In this document: positions 26,800-36,820 of the stretch, in pieces
Layout: every line of letters begins with the position of its first letter
How positions within the stretch are numbered: the stretch's first letter is position 1
DNA from: DASZQY01 sp963843565
GTDB taxonomy: Bacteria > Pseudomonadota > Alphaproteobacteria > Rhizobiales > Kaistiaceae
DNA: 64,000 nucleotides
Direction: 5' to 3'
Assembly (NCBI GenBank): GCA_963843565.1
Contig: CAWJKY010000001.1
Coordinates: forward strand, 62,001-126,000
Made by a program: the position numbers and the translations under genes
Notes under the pieces: model-generated
The model's input: only the letters and a program-made list of their open reading frames with translations
Told to the model about the DNA's origin: nothing
The model's database searches: none

Positions 26800-28293
26800 A
26801 TGTCAGGATTTCAGAAGAAGTTTGCCGGCTTGGTGCTTGGCGCGGCGGCCGCGGTCGGCCTGGCGTCGCTGGCTCAGGCCGAGACGGTCAAGATCACCAT
26901 TCTGGGCGTCGGCGACCTCTACAAGTTCGACGACGGGTTCGCCAAGCTGAACGCCGTCGCCAAGGCCGAGAAGGCCGCCAACCCGAACACCATCTACGTC
27001 TTCGACGGCGACATGCTGTCGCCCTCGCTGCTCTCCGGCCTCGACAAGGGCGCCAACACCATCGAGCTCACCAACGTCGTGCCGTTCGATATCGCGGTGC
27101 CCGGCAACCACGAATTCGACTTCGGCCCCGACAACTTCGTCGGGAAGATGAAGATGTCGAAGTATCCGTGGGCGGCGATCAACATCACCGAGAACGGCTC
27201 GCCGGTTCCCGGCCTCGGCGGAACCATCATGAAGGAAGTCGCCGGGCTCAAGATCGCGCTGGTGCCGGTGGCGCAGGACACGACTCCGGAAGTCTCCAGC
27301 CCCGGAGACTGGCAGTTCGGCGACACCGTCAAGTCGGCGATCGCCGGCGCCAAGGCGGCGCGCGCCGCCGGCGCCGACCTCGTGATCGGCGTGGTTCAGG
27401 CCGACCACGCCTACGATCGCGAGCTCATGGCGAGCCACGTCTTCGACGTGATCATGTCGGGCGATGACCACGACTACATGACCGGTTTCGACGGAGTCAC
27501 TGCCTACGTCGAGACCTCGACCGAAGCGCGCTTCCTGGCGCCCCTCGACCTCACCGTCGACGTGCAGGTCAAGGACGACAAGCGCTCGGTCAAGTGGACG
27601 CCGTCGTTCCGCTTCATCGATACGGCGACGGTAACGCCCGATCCCGAGACGCAGAAGCTGGTCGACGGGTTCAAGGCGAAGCTCGACGAGAGCCTCAACG
27701 TCAAGATCGGATCGACCGCCGGCCCGCTCGATTCTCGGCGCAACATCGTGCGCTCGCAGGAATCGGCGATCGGCGATCTGATCGCCGACGCCATGCGCGG
27801 CGCCAACGGCGCCGACATCGCCATCACCAACGGCGGCGGCATCCGCGCCGACCGCACCTACGATCCGGGCACGGTGCTCACCCGGCGCGACATCCTGACC
27901 GAGCTGCCGTTCGGCAACGTCACCGTGGTCACCGAGGTCACCGGCCAGCAGGTGATGGAGGCGCTCGAGAACGGCTTCAGCCAGGTGGAGGATGGCGCCG
28001 GCCGCTTCCCGCAGGTCTCCGGCCTCAAGGTGGTCGCCAATCTGAAGGCGCCGGCGGGCCAGCGCGTCGTCTCCGTCATGGTCGGCGACAAGCCGCTCGA
28101 TCCGGCCGCCAAGTACAAGGTCGCCACCAACGACTTCATGCTCAACGGCGGCGACGGCTACACGGCGCTTGCCGGCGGCAAGGTGCTGATCGGGCCGAAG
28201 AGCGGCACGCTCATGGCGACCGACGTCATCAACTACATCGAGGCGGCCGGCAAGGTCGACGCCAAGATCGAAGGCCGCATCACGTTCCAATAA
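26800..28293 (+). CDS. 5'-nucleotidase / metallophosphatase family protein
   Basis: A 497-residue exported bifunctional-type nucleotidase. The signal peptide ends near residue 27 (ASLAQA). The metallophosphatase domain (about 30-270) shows GVGDLYKF, FDGDMLSPS, GNHEFDFG and SGDDHDYM. The C-terminal 5'-nucleotidase domain (about 300-480) shows AIGDLIADAMR, ITNGGGIRAD and ATNDFMLNGGDGYTAL. The first motif reads GVGDLYKF where D-x-H is normal, so one metal-binding residue of the dinuclear site may be altered. It would release phosphate from periplasmic nucleotides. A GAGGGGGAGAG ribosome site precedes the ATG. Confidence 0.87.
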   Translation: MSGFQKKFAGLVLGAAAAVGLASLAQAETVKITILGVGDLYKFDDGFAKLNAVAKAEKAANPNTIYVFDGDMLSPSLLSGLDKGANTIELTNVVPFDIAVPGNHEFDFGPDNFVGKMKMSKYPWAAINITENGSPVPGLGGTIMKEVAGLKIALVPVAQDTTPEVSSPGDWQFGDTVKSAIAGAKAARAAGADLVIGVVQADHAYDRELMASHVFDVIMSGDDHDYMTGFDGVTAYVETSTEARFLAPLDLTVDVQVKDDKRSVKWTPSFRFIDTATVTPDPETQKLVDGFKAKLDESLNVKIGSTAGPLDSRRNIVRSQESAIGDLIADAMRGANGADIAITNGGGIRADRTYDPGTVLTRRDILTELPFGNVTVVTEVTGQQVMEALENGFSQVEDGAGRFPQVSGLKVVANLKAPAGQRVVSVMVGDKPLDPAAKYKVATNDFMLNGGDGYTALAGGKVLIGPKSGTLMATDVINYIEAAGKVDAKIEGRITFQ

Positions 28294-28317
28294 GACCAGG
28301 GGAACGGCGTCAGACGG

Positions 28318-28341
28318 GAAGGGCGGCTTCGGCCGCCCTTC
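28318..28341 (+). terminator. Terminator-like hairpin with UUCG loop
   Basis: A perfect 10-bp stem, GAAGGGCGGC with GCCGCCCTTC, closes a TTCG tetraloop 24 bases after the nucleotidase gene. The following TTGCGTT is only moderately T-rich. Confidence 0.7.
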
Positions 28342-28433
28342 TTGCGTTGCGCCACGCGTCGAGGGGCGGGCTGGACAGCCCACCCAAGCGGGCTATCTTC
28401 GCCGGCACTTTTCCTGCCACCTGACGAGGCGAG

Positions 28434-29471
<1,038 letters not shown>

Positions 29472-29612
29472 GCCGCCAGCCCACTCCGATTTTGCTGGTA
29501 TCGGAGCCTGCGACCCCCCACATCTGGGCGATCCGGCGCCGCATTGTGCCGAATCACCGTCGCCCGCATAAGAACCGCCATGCACGGGCCGGACCTCGGA
29601 GGAGGAATACCC

Positions 29613-30587
29613 ATGGGATTCAGCTGGGTCGTCATCGCGATCGTCGTTCTAGCCGTGCTGGTGGTCTTCGCCGGCATCAAGACCATCCCCCAAGGCTACA
29701 ACTACACCGTCGAGCGGTTCGGCCGCTTCACGCGCACCCTGCAGCCGGGGCTCAGCCTCATCGTGCCATTCATCGACCGCATCGGGTCCAAGATGAACAT
29801 GATGGAGCAGGTGCTCGACGTGCCGACGCAGGAGGTCATCACCAAGGACAACGCCACGGTCTCCGCCGACGGCGTCGTCTTCTATCAGGTGCTCGACGCG
29901 GCGCGCGCGGCTTACGAGGTGCGCGGGCTCGAGAACGCCATCCTCCAGCTCACCATGACCAACCTCAGAACGGTGATGGGTGGCATGGACCTCGACGAGC
30001 TCCTGTCCAAGCGCGACGACATCAACGACCGCCTGCTGCGCGTGGTCGATTCCGCCTCCTCGGCGTGGGGCATCAAGGTGACGCGTATCGAGATCAAGGC
30101 GATCGACCCGCCGCGCGACATCGTCGAATCGATGGGCCGGCAGATGAAGGCGGAGCGCGAGAAGCGCGCCGTCATTCTCGACGCCGAGGGCCTGCGCCAG
30201 TCGGAGATCCTGAAGGCCGAGGGTCAGAAGCAGGCGCTGATCCTGCAAGCCGAGGGGCGCCGCGAGGCGGCCTTCCGCGACGCCGAGGCGCGCGAGCGCT
30301 CGGCCGAGGCTGAAGCCAAGGCGACCGACATGGTGTCGAAGGCGATCGAGGCGGGCGACGTGCAAGCGATCAATTACTTCGTCGCCCAGCGCTACACCCA
30401 GGCCATCGAGGCGATCGCGTCGGCGCCCAACCAGAAGGTGCTGATGCTGCCGCTCGAGGCGACGGCGCTGATCGGCTCGCTCAGCGGCATCGCAGAAATC
30501 GCCAAGGAAACCTTTGGCGGCGGCGAGGCGGGCTCGCGCGGCGAGCGCCGGCCGCGCACCGTGCCGCCGGCTGGCGGGGCGGCCTGA
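29613..30587 (+). CDS. SPFH/stomatin-family protein (QmcA-like)
   Basis: A 324-residue inner-membrane protein with one N-terminal membrane segment (about residues 3-22) and an SPFH domain (GYNYTVERFGRFTRTLQPGL, then LPTQEVITKDNATVSADGVVF-like strands). A long charged coiled coil rich in Glu and Ala (about 170-250) follows. Such proteins form large rings and are tied to membrane quality control. The ATG at 29613 has GGAGGAGGA upstream. It is followed after one base by an NfeD gene, the standard SPFH-NfeD pair. Confidence 0.9.
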   Translation: MGFSWVVIAIVVLAVLVVFAGIKTIPQGYNYTVERFGRFTRTLQPGLSLIVPFIDRIGSKMNMMEQVLDVPTQEVITKDNATVSADGVVFYQVLDAARAAYEVRGLENAILQLTMTNLRTVMGGMDLDELLSKRDDINDRLLRVVDSASSAWGIKVTRIEIKAIDPPRDIVESMGRQMKAEREKRAVILDAEGLRQSEILKAEGQKQALILQAEGRREAAFRDAEARERSAEAEAKATDMVSKAIEAGDVQAINYFVAQRYTQAIEAIASAPNQKVLMLPLEATALIGSLSGIAEIAKETFGGGEAGSRGERRPRTVPPAGGAA

Positions 30588-30588
30588 C

Positions 30589-31035
30589 ATGGACCTCGGC
30601 TTCCTCGGCGGCCTTGGCGCCTGGAACTGGATCATCCTCGGGCTGATCCTGCTGGCGCTGGAAATCGCCGCGCCCGGCAACTTTCTGCTCTGGTTCGGCC
30701 TCGCCGCGATCGTCACGGGCGGCATCGCCTTTCTCGCGGACATCACGTGGCAGATCGAGGGCCTGATCTTCGTGGTCCTGGCGATCGTGCTTCTGATCGG
30801 CGGGCGGCGCTATTTCGCGCAGCGCGGCAGCCAGAGCGAACGGCCGTTCCTGAACCAGCGCGCGTTCGGCCTGATCGGGCGCAGCTACGTGCTCAGCGAG
30901 CCGATCGTGAACGGGCAGGGTCGCATCCGGATCGACGATACCAACTGGCGGGTGACGGGCCCCGATCTGCCGTCGGGGGCGCGGATCAAGGTGGTCTCGG
31001 CCGACGGCGCCGTGCTCGGCGTGGCGGCGGATTAG
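30589..31035 (+). CDS. NfeD-family membrane protein
   Basis: A 148-residue inner-membrane partner of the SPFH protein. Three hydrophobic segments lie in residues 10-30, 34-52 and 57-74, followed by a C-terminal OB-fold (NQRAFGLIGRSYVLSEPIVN, RIRIDDTNWRVTGPDLPSGA, IKVVSADG), which is the NfeD arrangement. The start ATG is one base after the upstream stop, indicating coupled translation. Confidence 0.9.
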   Translation: MDLGFLGGLGAWNWIILGLILLALEIAAPGNFLLWFGLAAIVTGGIAFLADITWQIEGLIFVVLAIVLLIGGRRYFAQRGSQSERPFLNQRAFGLIGRSYVLSEPIVNGQGRIRIDDTNWRVTGPDLPSGARIKVVSADGAVLGVAAD

Positions 31036-31063
31036 CCGGCGGAGTTACCGATCCGGTCGCGAT

Positions 31064-31624
31064 TTATCGCCGGTCCAGGAACCCGCGTCCTGCGAAGATC
31101 GCAGGCATCACCTTCTCGATCCGCGCGGCCCGCGTCGCCGACTGCTTCGCGCCGGCGAAGTGAAACAGGTATCCCCTTTGCCGACCCGGCGTCAGCGCCT
31201 CGAACGCGCGCTTGAAGCGCGGATCGGCGCGGAACTTGTCCTTCAACTCCTTGGGCACGGGAACTTTCGGGGGCCTGGTCTCGACCTTCAATCCGGCCTT
31301 CGCGGCCGCCACGGCTTCGCGCACATAAGCCTTGATGGTGGCCACCTTCGTCGCGATTTCCGCGGTGCTGGTGAACTTCATCACCCGGGCTGCCTGAACC
31401 TGCCCGAGCTGTACGAGAACCTTTTTCGGGTCCTTCAGCAGCGCCCCCTGGAAGAAGCCCAACGCGCAATATTCCTTGAAGCCCTGAATGATGACGACGT
31501 TCTTGCCATCCAGCGTGTAGCAGGGCTTTCCCCACTTGCACTCCTCTCGCAAGTCAAACCCGGACAAGATCCCTTGCAGCGCGGCAATCTCAGCCTGCCA
31601 CCGCTGTCGATACGCCATCTCCAT
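31064..31624 (-). CDS. YdeI/OmdA-like DUF1801 protein
   Basis: A 186-residue cytosolic protein. The N-terminal half carries a DUF1801-like domain (EECKWGKPCYTLDGKNVVII, FKEYCALGFFQGALLKDP) and the C-terminal part the basic bacteriocin-protection/OmdA-like segment (LTPGRQRGYLFHFAGAKQSA, TRAARIEKVMPAIFAGRG). Function is uncertain. I chose the ATG at 31624; a second ATG at 31618 is equally possible. It converges on the NfeD gene and lies 10 bases after the SH3-like secreted protein gene on the same strand. Confidence 0.8.
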   Translation of the reverse strand: MEMAYRQRWQAEIAALQGILSGFDLREECKWGKPCYTLDGKNVVIIQGFKEYCALGFFQGALLKDPKKVLVQLGQVQAARVMKFTSTAEIATKVATIKAYVREAVAAAKAGLKVETRPPKVPVPKELKDKFRADPRFKRAFEALTPGRQRGYLFHFAGAKQSATRAARIEKVMPAIFAGRGFLDRR

Positions 31625-31634
31625 GCAGCACCGC

Positions 31635-32267
31635 CTAGTTCTCGAGGTCGGCCGCCTCGCCGTAGCCGAGGATGTTGGGCTCGGTGATTCCGGGCTGTCC
31701 GAGCACATCGGGCAGGAAGATCCAGCCCGCGGTGCCATTGGCGCAGGTCAGGTGCATCCACTCCTCGTAGCGCGGCCTGTCCGGGCCCAGCGCTTCGGAA
31801 TTTTCCACCAGGTCCTGTTGGCCGACGTAAACGGCGCCCTGGTACTCGAGCAGGAAGGCGCCTTCGCCGAGATAGGTAAGGAAGGTCCACTCATCTCCGG
31901 GCGCGAAGGCGACGGTCACGTCGTCGGCGCCGCCGTCGGGCGTCAGATACGCCGAGAGCGCCTTGGTCACGCGGTAGGGCGATTTCCTGGTGAAGCTCTT
32001 GAAGGCGAGGCCGTCGGTCTCGACCCGGGCCGCGTTCCACGGGTGGTAGACGGCTCCCTTGGGCAGCGCGCAAGCGACGTTGCGCGGGGCGGCGCGGTCG
32101 AGCGTCGCGCGGACGGCGACCGTCGTGTCTTCGGTCACGCCGAAGCCGTTCGGGTATTCGCCGCTCCAGAAGTCGGCCGCGTACCACGTGTCGTCATAGG
32201 GAGCGGCGAGCGCCGGCGAAATCGCGGCGACGACGAACGCAAGTCCGACGGTCGCGGCGCGCAGCAT
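31635..32267 (-). CDS. Secreted protein of unknown function
   Basis: A 210-residue exported protein; the signal peptide ends near residue 22 (SPALA). The mature part starts YDDTWYAADFWSGEYPNGFG and contains GAVYHPWNAARVETDG, two similar beta segments and a C-terminal EEWMHLTCANGTAGWIFLPD that resembles a short SH3-like strand set. I do not recognise a named family. Its start codon overlaps the stop of kdsD (TGATG on the minus strand), so it is translated in an operon with kdsD. Confidence 0.7.
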   Translation of the reverse strand: MLRAATVGLAFVVAAISPALAAPYDDTWYAADFWSGEYPNGFGVTEDTTVAVRATLDRAAPRNVACALPKGAVYHPWNAARVETDGLAFKSFTRKSPYRVTKALSAYLTPDGGADDVTVAFAPGDEWTFLTYLGEGAFLLEYQGAVYVGQQDLVENSEALGPDRPRYEEWMHLTCANGTAGWIFLPDVLGQPGITEPNILGYGEAADLEN

Positions 32268-33301
32268 CAGGCCACCCCCAGGCGCAGCAGGTCGTGCATA
32301 TGCACGATGCCGACCGGGCGGCCGTCTTCGACCACGAACAGGACGGTGATCTCGGCCTGGTTGAGCAGGTCGAGCGTGGTCCCGACGAGCGCGTCCGGTG
32401 CGATCGTCTTCGGCGACGGCGTCATCACCGCCTCGACCTTGCGGGCGAGAAGGTCCGGTCCGGAGAGGTGCCGGCGCAGGTCGCCGTCGGTGATGATCCC
32501 GTCGAGTGCGCCGCTTGCATCGACGATGCCGACACAGCCGAGGTGCTTCTCGCCGATCAGCCGGACCGCCTCGCTCATCGGCGCGCCGCTCGCGACAAGC
32601 GGGATGGCGTCGCCGGTGTGCATGATGTCGCGGACGAAGTGAAGGCTGGCGCCGAGCCGTCCGCCGGGGTGGAGAACGTGGAACTGCTCGGCCGTGAAGC
32701 CGCGGCTTTCCAGGAGCGCGATGGCCAGCGCGTCGCCGAGCGCGAGCTGCATCATGGTCGAGGTGGTCGGCGCCAGACCGTGCGGGCAGGCCTCGCCGGC
32801 GTGCGGCAGCGCCAGGACCACGGTCGATTTCAGCGCGAGCATGCTCTCCGGCTCGGCGGTCACCGCGATCAGCGGAATGCGGAAGCGGCCCGAGTATTCG
32901 ACGATGCTGGCCAGCTCCGCCGTCTTGCCGCTCCACGACAGCGCCACGATGACGTCCTGATCGGTGACCATGCCGAGGTCGCCGTGGCTCGCTTCGGCGG
33001 GATGCACGAAGAATGACGGCGTGCCGGTCGAGGCGAGGGTGGAGGCGATCTTGTGGCCGATGTGGCCGCTCTTGCCGACCCCGGTCACGGCGACCCGGCC
33101 GCTGGCGGCGCGGATGATGCGCACGGCCTCGGCAAACGGGCGGGCGAGCTTGCCGTCGAGGGCGGCAAGAAGGGCGGCGAGCCCGGTGCGCTCGGTCTCG
33201 ATAGTGCGGCGGGCGGAGGTCGCGGCGTCCTCCGGCGCGCTGGCCTGCCTGGATTTCAGCGATACCGCCATGGTCCACCGGTCTGGTTCGACGAATGCCA
33301 C
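32267..33301 (-). CDS. kdsD: Arabinose-5-phosphate isomerase (SIS + two CBS)
   Basis: Interconverts ribulose 5-phosphate and arabinose 5-phosphate, the first step towards Kdo for lipopolysaccharide. The 344-residue protein has a SIS sugar-isomerase domain (about 60-210, with GRVAVTGVGKSGHIGHKIAS, HPAEASHGDLGMV and SWSGKTAE) and two CBS domains (about 220-340, with IMHTGDAIPLV and VMTPSPKTI). The start may be the ATG at 33301 or, with similar likelihood, the ATG at 33271 (MAVSLKSRQA). It is the first gene of a pair with the secreted protein and is divergent from an outer-membrane protein gene. Confidence 0.93.
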   Translation of the reverse strand: MAFVEPDRWTMAVSLKSRQASAPEDAATSARRTIETERTGLAALLAALDGKLARPFAEAVRIIRAASGRVAVTGVGKSGHIGHKIASTLASTGTPSFFVHPAEASHGDLGMVTDQDVIVALSWSGKTAELASIVEYSGRFRIPLIAVTAEPESMLALKSTVVLALPHAGEACPHGLAPTTSTMMQLALGDALAIALLESRGFTAEQFHVLHPGGRLGASLHFVRDIMHTGDAIPLVASGAPMSEAVRLIGEKHLGCVGIVDASGALDGIITDGDLRRHLSGPDLLARKVEAVMTPSPKTIAPDALVGTTLDLLNQAEITVLFVVEDGRPVGIVHMHDLLRLGVA

Positions 33302-33427
33302 GGTCTAGCAGCTTTTCCGGTCGCCCGGAACACGAGGCGCGGCGGGTGCGGAAACGATGCGTTAACCATCCTTGTTTACGTCTTGGAAAGGACACGCCAT
33401 CGCCGGCAGGAAGGGGTGAGGCAAGCC

Positions 33428-34765
33428 ATGCGTCTGTTGCCGGGTGCCACGTTCGTGGTTGCGACCGCGCTCGCGCCGCTGCCGGCGCTTGCCGCCGGCG
33501 AGGGGCTCACCTTGCGCACCGGCATAGCGCCGGACGCCACGGCAACCGCTGACACGTCGGTGGTGACTGCGCCTGCCATCGATCCGACCACGACGGCGAC
33601 CGTCCGGCGCGTCGCTGCGCCTCCGGCGATCGACCCCTACGATCCGCTGGGCATTCGCGCTGGCGCCTTTGTTCTGTTCCCCTCCGTCACCGCCACCACC
33701 GGCTACACCACCAACGCGGCCGGCGCCGCCGGCGGCAGTTCCGCCGCCTTCGGCATCCTGGCGCCCGAGTTGCTGCTCAAGTCGGACTGGAACCGCCACG
33801 CCTTCAGCCTCGACGCCAAGGGCGCCTACGAGACCTACTTCAGCGGCGGCCAGGCGGATGCGCCGTCGGGGTCCATCGACGCCACCGGCACCATCGACAT
33901 GGCGACCGGCTGGAGCACCGATCTCGCCGCGGGCTACGCCTACGATCGCCAGTCGCAGTCCGACGCGAGCTATCCGGTTGGCGCGGTGACGCCGCCGGGC
34001 GTCCACGAATTCACCGGGTCGGTGGCCGTCAACGGCGCCTTCGGTCCCGGCACCTTCACCCTTGAGGGGAGCGCCGACCACACCTTCTACGAAGACGGCA
34101 GGGATTCGACCGGCGCGGTTCTCGATCAGGGCGACCGGACCAACACCAACGTCGCCGGGCGGCTGCGCGTCGGCTACCAGATGACGCCGACGCTGACGCC
34201 GTTCGTGGAAGGGACCGTGTCGCGGCGCTTCTATGCCCGCACCTATGATGCGAGCGGACTGAGGCGATCGAGCGTCGGCTACGAGGGCCGCGTCGGGGTC
34301 GCCGTCGACACCGGAGCGCTGCTCACGGGCGAGGCGTCGGTCGGCTATGCGCTTGCTGATTTCGACGACCCGGCGCTCAGCACGCTGCGCGCCGTCACCT
34401 TCGACGGCACGCTGACCTGGACACCGACGGAGCTCACCACGGTCAGCTTCGACGGCACTACGACACTCAATCCGAGCACCGATCCGGCGTCGTCGGGCTC
34501 GACCGACTATGGCGGATCGGTCAACGTCGACTATGCCTGGCGGCAGAACGTCGTTCTCAACGGCAATGGCAGCGTCGATTATTCCACCTACCAGGGGACC
34601 GGCGAGGTCGACACGACTTACGTCGCCGGTCTCGGCGTGACGTGGAAGCTGAACCGCACGGCCTGGCTGATGGCGACCTACGCCCATGAGTGGGGAACGA
34701 GCAACGTCGCCGGCAGCGACTACCAGTCGGACACCGTCAAGGCGTCGCTGAAGCTCCAGCAGTAG
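33428..34765 (+). CDS. Outer-membrane beta-barrel protein
   Basis: A 445-residue exported protein. The signal peptide (residues 1-22, ending LPALA) is followed by a Thr/Ala/Pro-rich linker and then, from about residue 75, repeated amphipathic strands (GAFVLFPSVTATTGYTTN, FTLEGSADHTFYEDGRD, LTPFVEGTVSRRFYARTY, WLMATYAHEWGTSNVAGSDY) that make a barrel similar to the BBP2 group of alphaproteobacteria. Such proteins often lie beside exopolysaccharide or envelope genes; kdsD and galU flank it here. It ends exactly where the convergent galU stop begins. Confidence 0.82.
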   Translation: MRLLPGATFVVATALAPLPALAAGEGLTLRTGIAPDATATADTSVVTAPAIDPTTTATVRRVAAPPAIDPYDPLGIRAGAFVLFPSVTATTGYTTNAAGAAGGSSAAFGILAPELLLKSDWNRHAFSLDAKGAYETYFSGGQADAPSGSIDATGTIDMATGWSTDLAAGYAYDRQSQSDASYPVGAVTPPGVHEFTGSVAVNGAFGPGTFTLEGSADHTFYEDGRDSTGAVLDQGDRTNTNVAGRLRVGYQMTPTLTPFVEGTVSRRFYARTYDASGLRRSSVGYEGRVGVAVDTGALLTGEASVGYALADFDDPALSTLRAVTFDGTLTWTPTELTTVSFDGTTTLNPSTDPASSGSTDYGGSVNVDYAWRQNVVLNGNGSVDYSTYQGTGEVDTTYVAGLGVTWKLNRTAWLMATYAHEWGTSNVAGSDYQSDTVKASLKLQQ

Positions 34766-35644
34766 CTACTTGGCCGCCAGAAGCTCGCGGATTTCCCGGG
34801 CGAGATCTTCGCCGAATTCCGGCCGGTCGAGCGCGACGGCGACGTTGGCGGCGAGGTAGCCCATCGGCGAGCCGCAATCGTAGGTGCGGCCGCGGAAGCG
34901 GCGCCCGTAGAACGGCTCGGTCTCGGACAGCGTGATCATGGCATCGGTCAGCTGGATTTCGTCGCCGGCGCCGCGCTGCTGGCGGGCGAGGTGGGTGAAG
35001 ATCCCCGGCTGAAGGATGTAGCGACCGGTGATCCAAAGGTTGGACGGTGCGTCCGCGGGCTTCGGCTTCTCGACCATGCCGGTGATGCGGAAGGCGTCCT
35101 CGCCGACCGCCTCGCCGACGCCGACGATGCCGTAGCGTCCGGTGTCGGCCGGGTCGCATTCCTCCACCGCGATGACGTTGCCGCCGGTCTCGTTGTAGGT
35201 GGCGACCATCTGGGCGAGGCAGCCGGGCTCGCCGCGCATGACCATGTCGGCGAGCAGCACCGCGAACGGCTCGTTGCCGACCATTTCGCGCGCGCACCAC
35301 ACCGCGTGGCCGAGGCCCAGCGGCACCTGCTGGCGGGTGAAGCTCATCTGGCCGGGGGTGGGGAGGTCGTTGGCGAGTTCTTCAAGTGCGCGGGTGCGGC
35401 CACGGCTCCGCAGCGTCTGCTCCAGCTCGACCTGGATGTCGAAGTGGTCCTCGATGACCCCCTTGTTGCGCCCGGTCACCAGGATGAAGTGCTCGATGCC
35501 GGAGGCGCGGGCCTCGTCGACCACGTACTGGATCACGGGGCGGTCGACGACCGGCAGCATCTCCTTGGGAATCGCCTTGGTGGCGGGCAGGAAACGCGTG
35601 CCGAGACCGGCGACGGGGATGACGGCTTTTCGAATCGGTTGCAT
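34766..35644 (-). CDS. galU: UTP-glucose-1-phosphate uridylyltransferase
   Basis: Forms UDP-glucose from UTP and glucose 1-phosphate. The 292-residue protein shows the nucleotide loop VIPVAGLGTRFLPATKAIPKEMLP, the VEKPKP motif and the sugar site IWITGRYIL-like region with TYDCGSPMGYLAANV near the end. The start ATG at 35644 begins the family homology; the longer frame is leader. It is divergent from galE across 128 bases, so UDP-glucose made here can be turned directly into UDP-galactose for envelope polysaccharides. Confidence 0.95.
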   Translation of the reverse strand: MQPIRKAVIPVAGLGTRFLPATKAIPKEMLPVVDRPVIQYVVDEARASGIEHFILVTGRNKGVIEDHFDIQVELEQTLRSRGRTRALEELANDLPTPGQMSFTRQQVPLGLGHAVWCAREMVGNEPFAVLLADMVMRGEPGCLAQMVATYNETGGNVIAVEECDPADTGRYGIVGVGEAVGEDAFRITGMVEKPKPADAPSNLWITGRYILQPGIFTHLARQQRGAGDEIQLTDAMITLSETEPFYGRRFRGRTYDCGSPMGYLAANVAVALDRPEFGEDLAREIRELLAAK

Positions 35645-35772
35645 GGGGTGCGTGGCTATCACAAGCAGGGGCGCGATGGGGGCGCCGGGACAAAAAGATC
35701 GCGCCCCATTGTTGACTATGCCCGGCGCGCGGGGCAATCCACGGGGAGCATTTTCAAGGTTCTCCGACCCAA

Positions 35773-36765
35773 ATGAGCGTACTTGTCACCGGCGGCGCCG
35801 GCTACATCGGAAGCCACATGGTGTGGCAGCTCGTCGACGACGGCGAGGAGGTTGTCGTCCTCGACAACCTTACAACCGGCTTCAAATGGGCCCTCTCGCC
35901 CGAAGCGACCCTCGTCCAGGGCGATATCGGCGACGAGGCGCTGGTCGGCCGGCTGATCGCCGAGCACAAGATCGACGCGATCGTGCACTTCGCCGGCTCG
36001 ATCGTGGTGCCGGAATCGGTGGCCGATCCGCTCGGCTACTACCTCAACAACACGGTCAAGTCGCGCGCCCTGATCGCGGCTGCCGTCGCCGGCGGGGTCC
36101 GTCACTTCATCTTCTCCTCGACCGCCGCCGTCTACGGCACGCCCAAGGTCGAGCCGGTCCCCGAGGACGCCCCGCTGCTGCCGGAGTCGCCCTACGGCCG
36201 CTCCAAGATGATGACCGAGATGATGCTCGCCGATACGGCCGCGGCGACCGACCTGCGCTACGTGGCGCTGCGCTATTTCAACGTCGCCGGTGCCGACCCC
36301 AAGGGGCGCACCGGCCAGTCGACCAGGGGCGCCACCCACCTCATCAAGGTCGCCTGCGAGGCCGCGCTCGGCAAGCGCGACGGCATGGCCGTCTACGGCA
36401 CCGATTACCCGACACCGGACGGAACCTGCGTGCGCGACTACATCCACGTCACCGATCTGGTGGCGGCTCATGCCGAGGCGCTGGCGCACCTGCGGCGGGG
36501 CGGCGCCAGCGTCACCGCCAACTGCGGCTACGGGATCGGCTATTCGGTGCTCGAGGTGATCGAGACGGTCAAAAAGGTCTCGGGCAGCGACTTCAAGGTC
36601 ACGATGGGGCCGCGCCGGCCGGGCGATCCGGCTTCGATCGTCGCCTCTCCCGCCTTGATCATGGCGGAATTCGGTTGGAAACCTCAGCACGACGATCTCG
36701 CGGAGATCGTCGCCAGTGCGCTCGACTGGGAGGCGGCGCTCGGTCGCCGCAACCAGCGCGACTGA
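35773..36765 (+). CDS. galE: UDP-glucose 4-epimerase
   Basis: Interconverts UDP-glucose and UDP-galactose with bound NAD. The 330-residue protein has the Rossmann loop VTGGAGYIGSHMVWQL at its start, the catalytic Ser-Tyr-Lys set in FSSTAAVYG and SPYGRSKMMTE, and ALRYFNVAGADP for sugar binding. GTDYPTPDGTCVRDYIHVTD is diagnostic for GalE. The gene lies beside galU on the opposite strand. Confidence 0.95.
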   Translation: MSVLVTGGAGYIGSHMVWQLVDDGEEVVVLDNLTTGFKWALSPEATLVQGDIGDEALVGRLIAEHKIDAIVHFAGSIVVPESVADPLGYYLNNTVKSRALIAAAVAGGVRHFIFSSTAAVYGTPKVEPVPEDAPLLPESPYGRSKMMTEMMLADTAAATDLRYVALRYFNVAGADPKGRTGQSTRGATHLIKVACEAALGKRDGMAVYGTDYPTPDGTCVRDYIHVTDLVAAHAEALAHLRRGGASVTANCGYGIGYSVLEVIETVKKVSGSDFKVTMGPRRPGDPASIVASPALIMAEFGWKPQHDDLAEIVASALDWEAALGRRNQRD

Positions 36766-36820
36766 TTTGATCCGGCCGCCGCCGGATGTCAGGCTCGGGG
36801 CGAATCGTCCGTCGGGAGCG

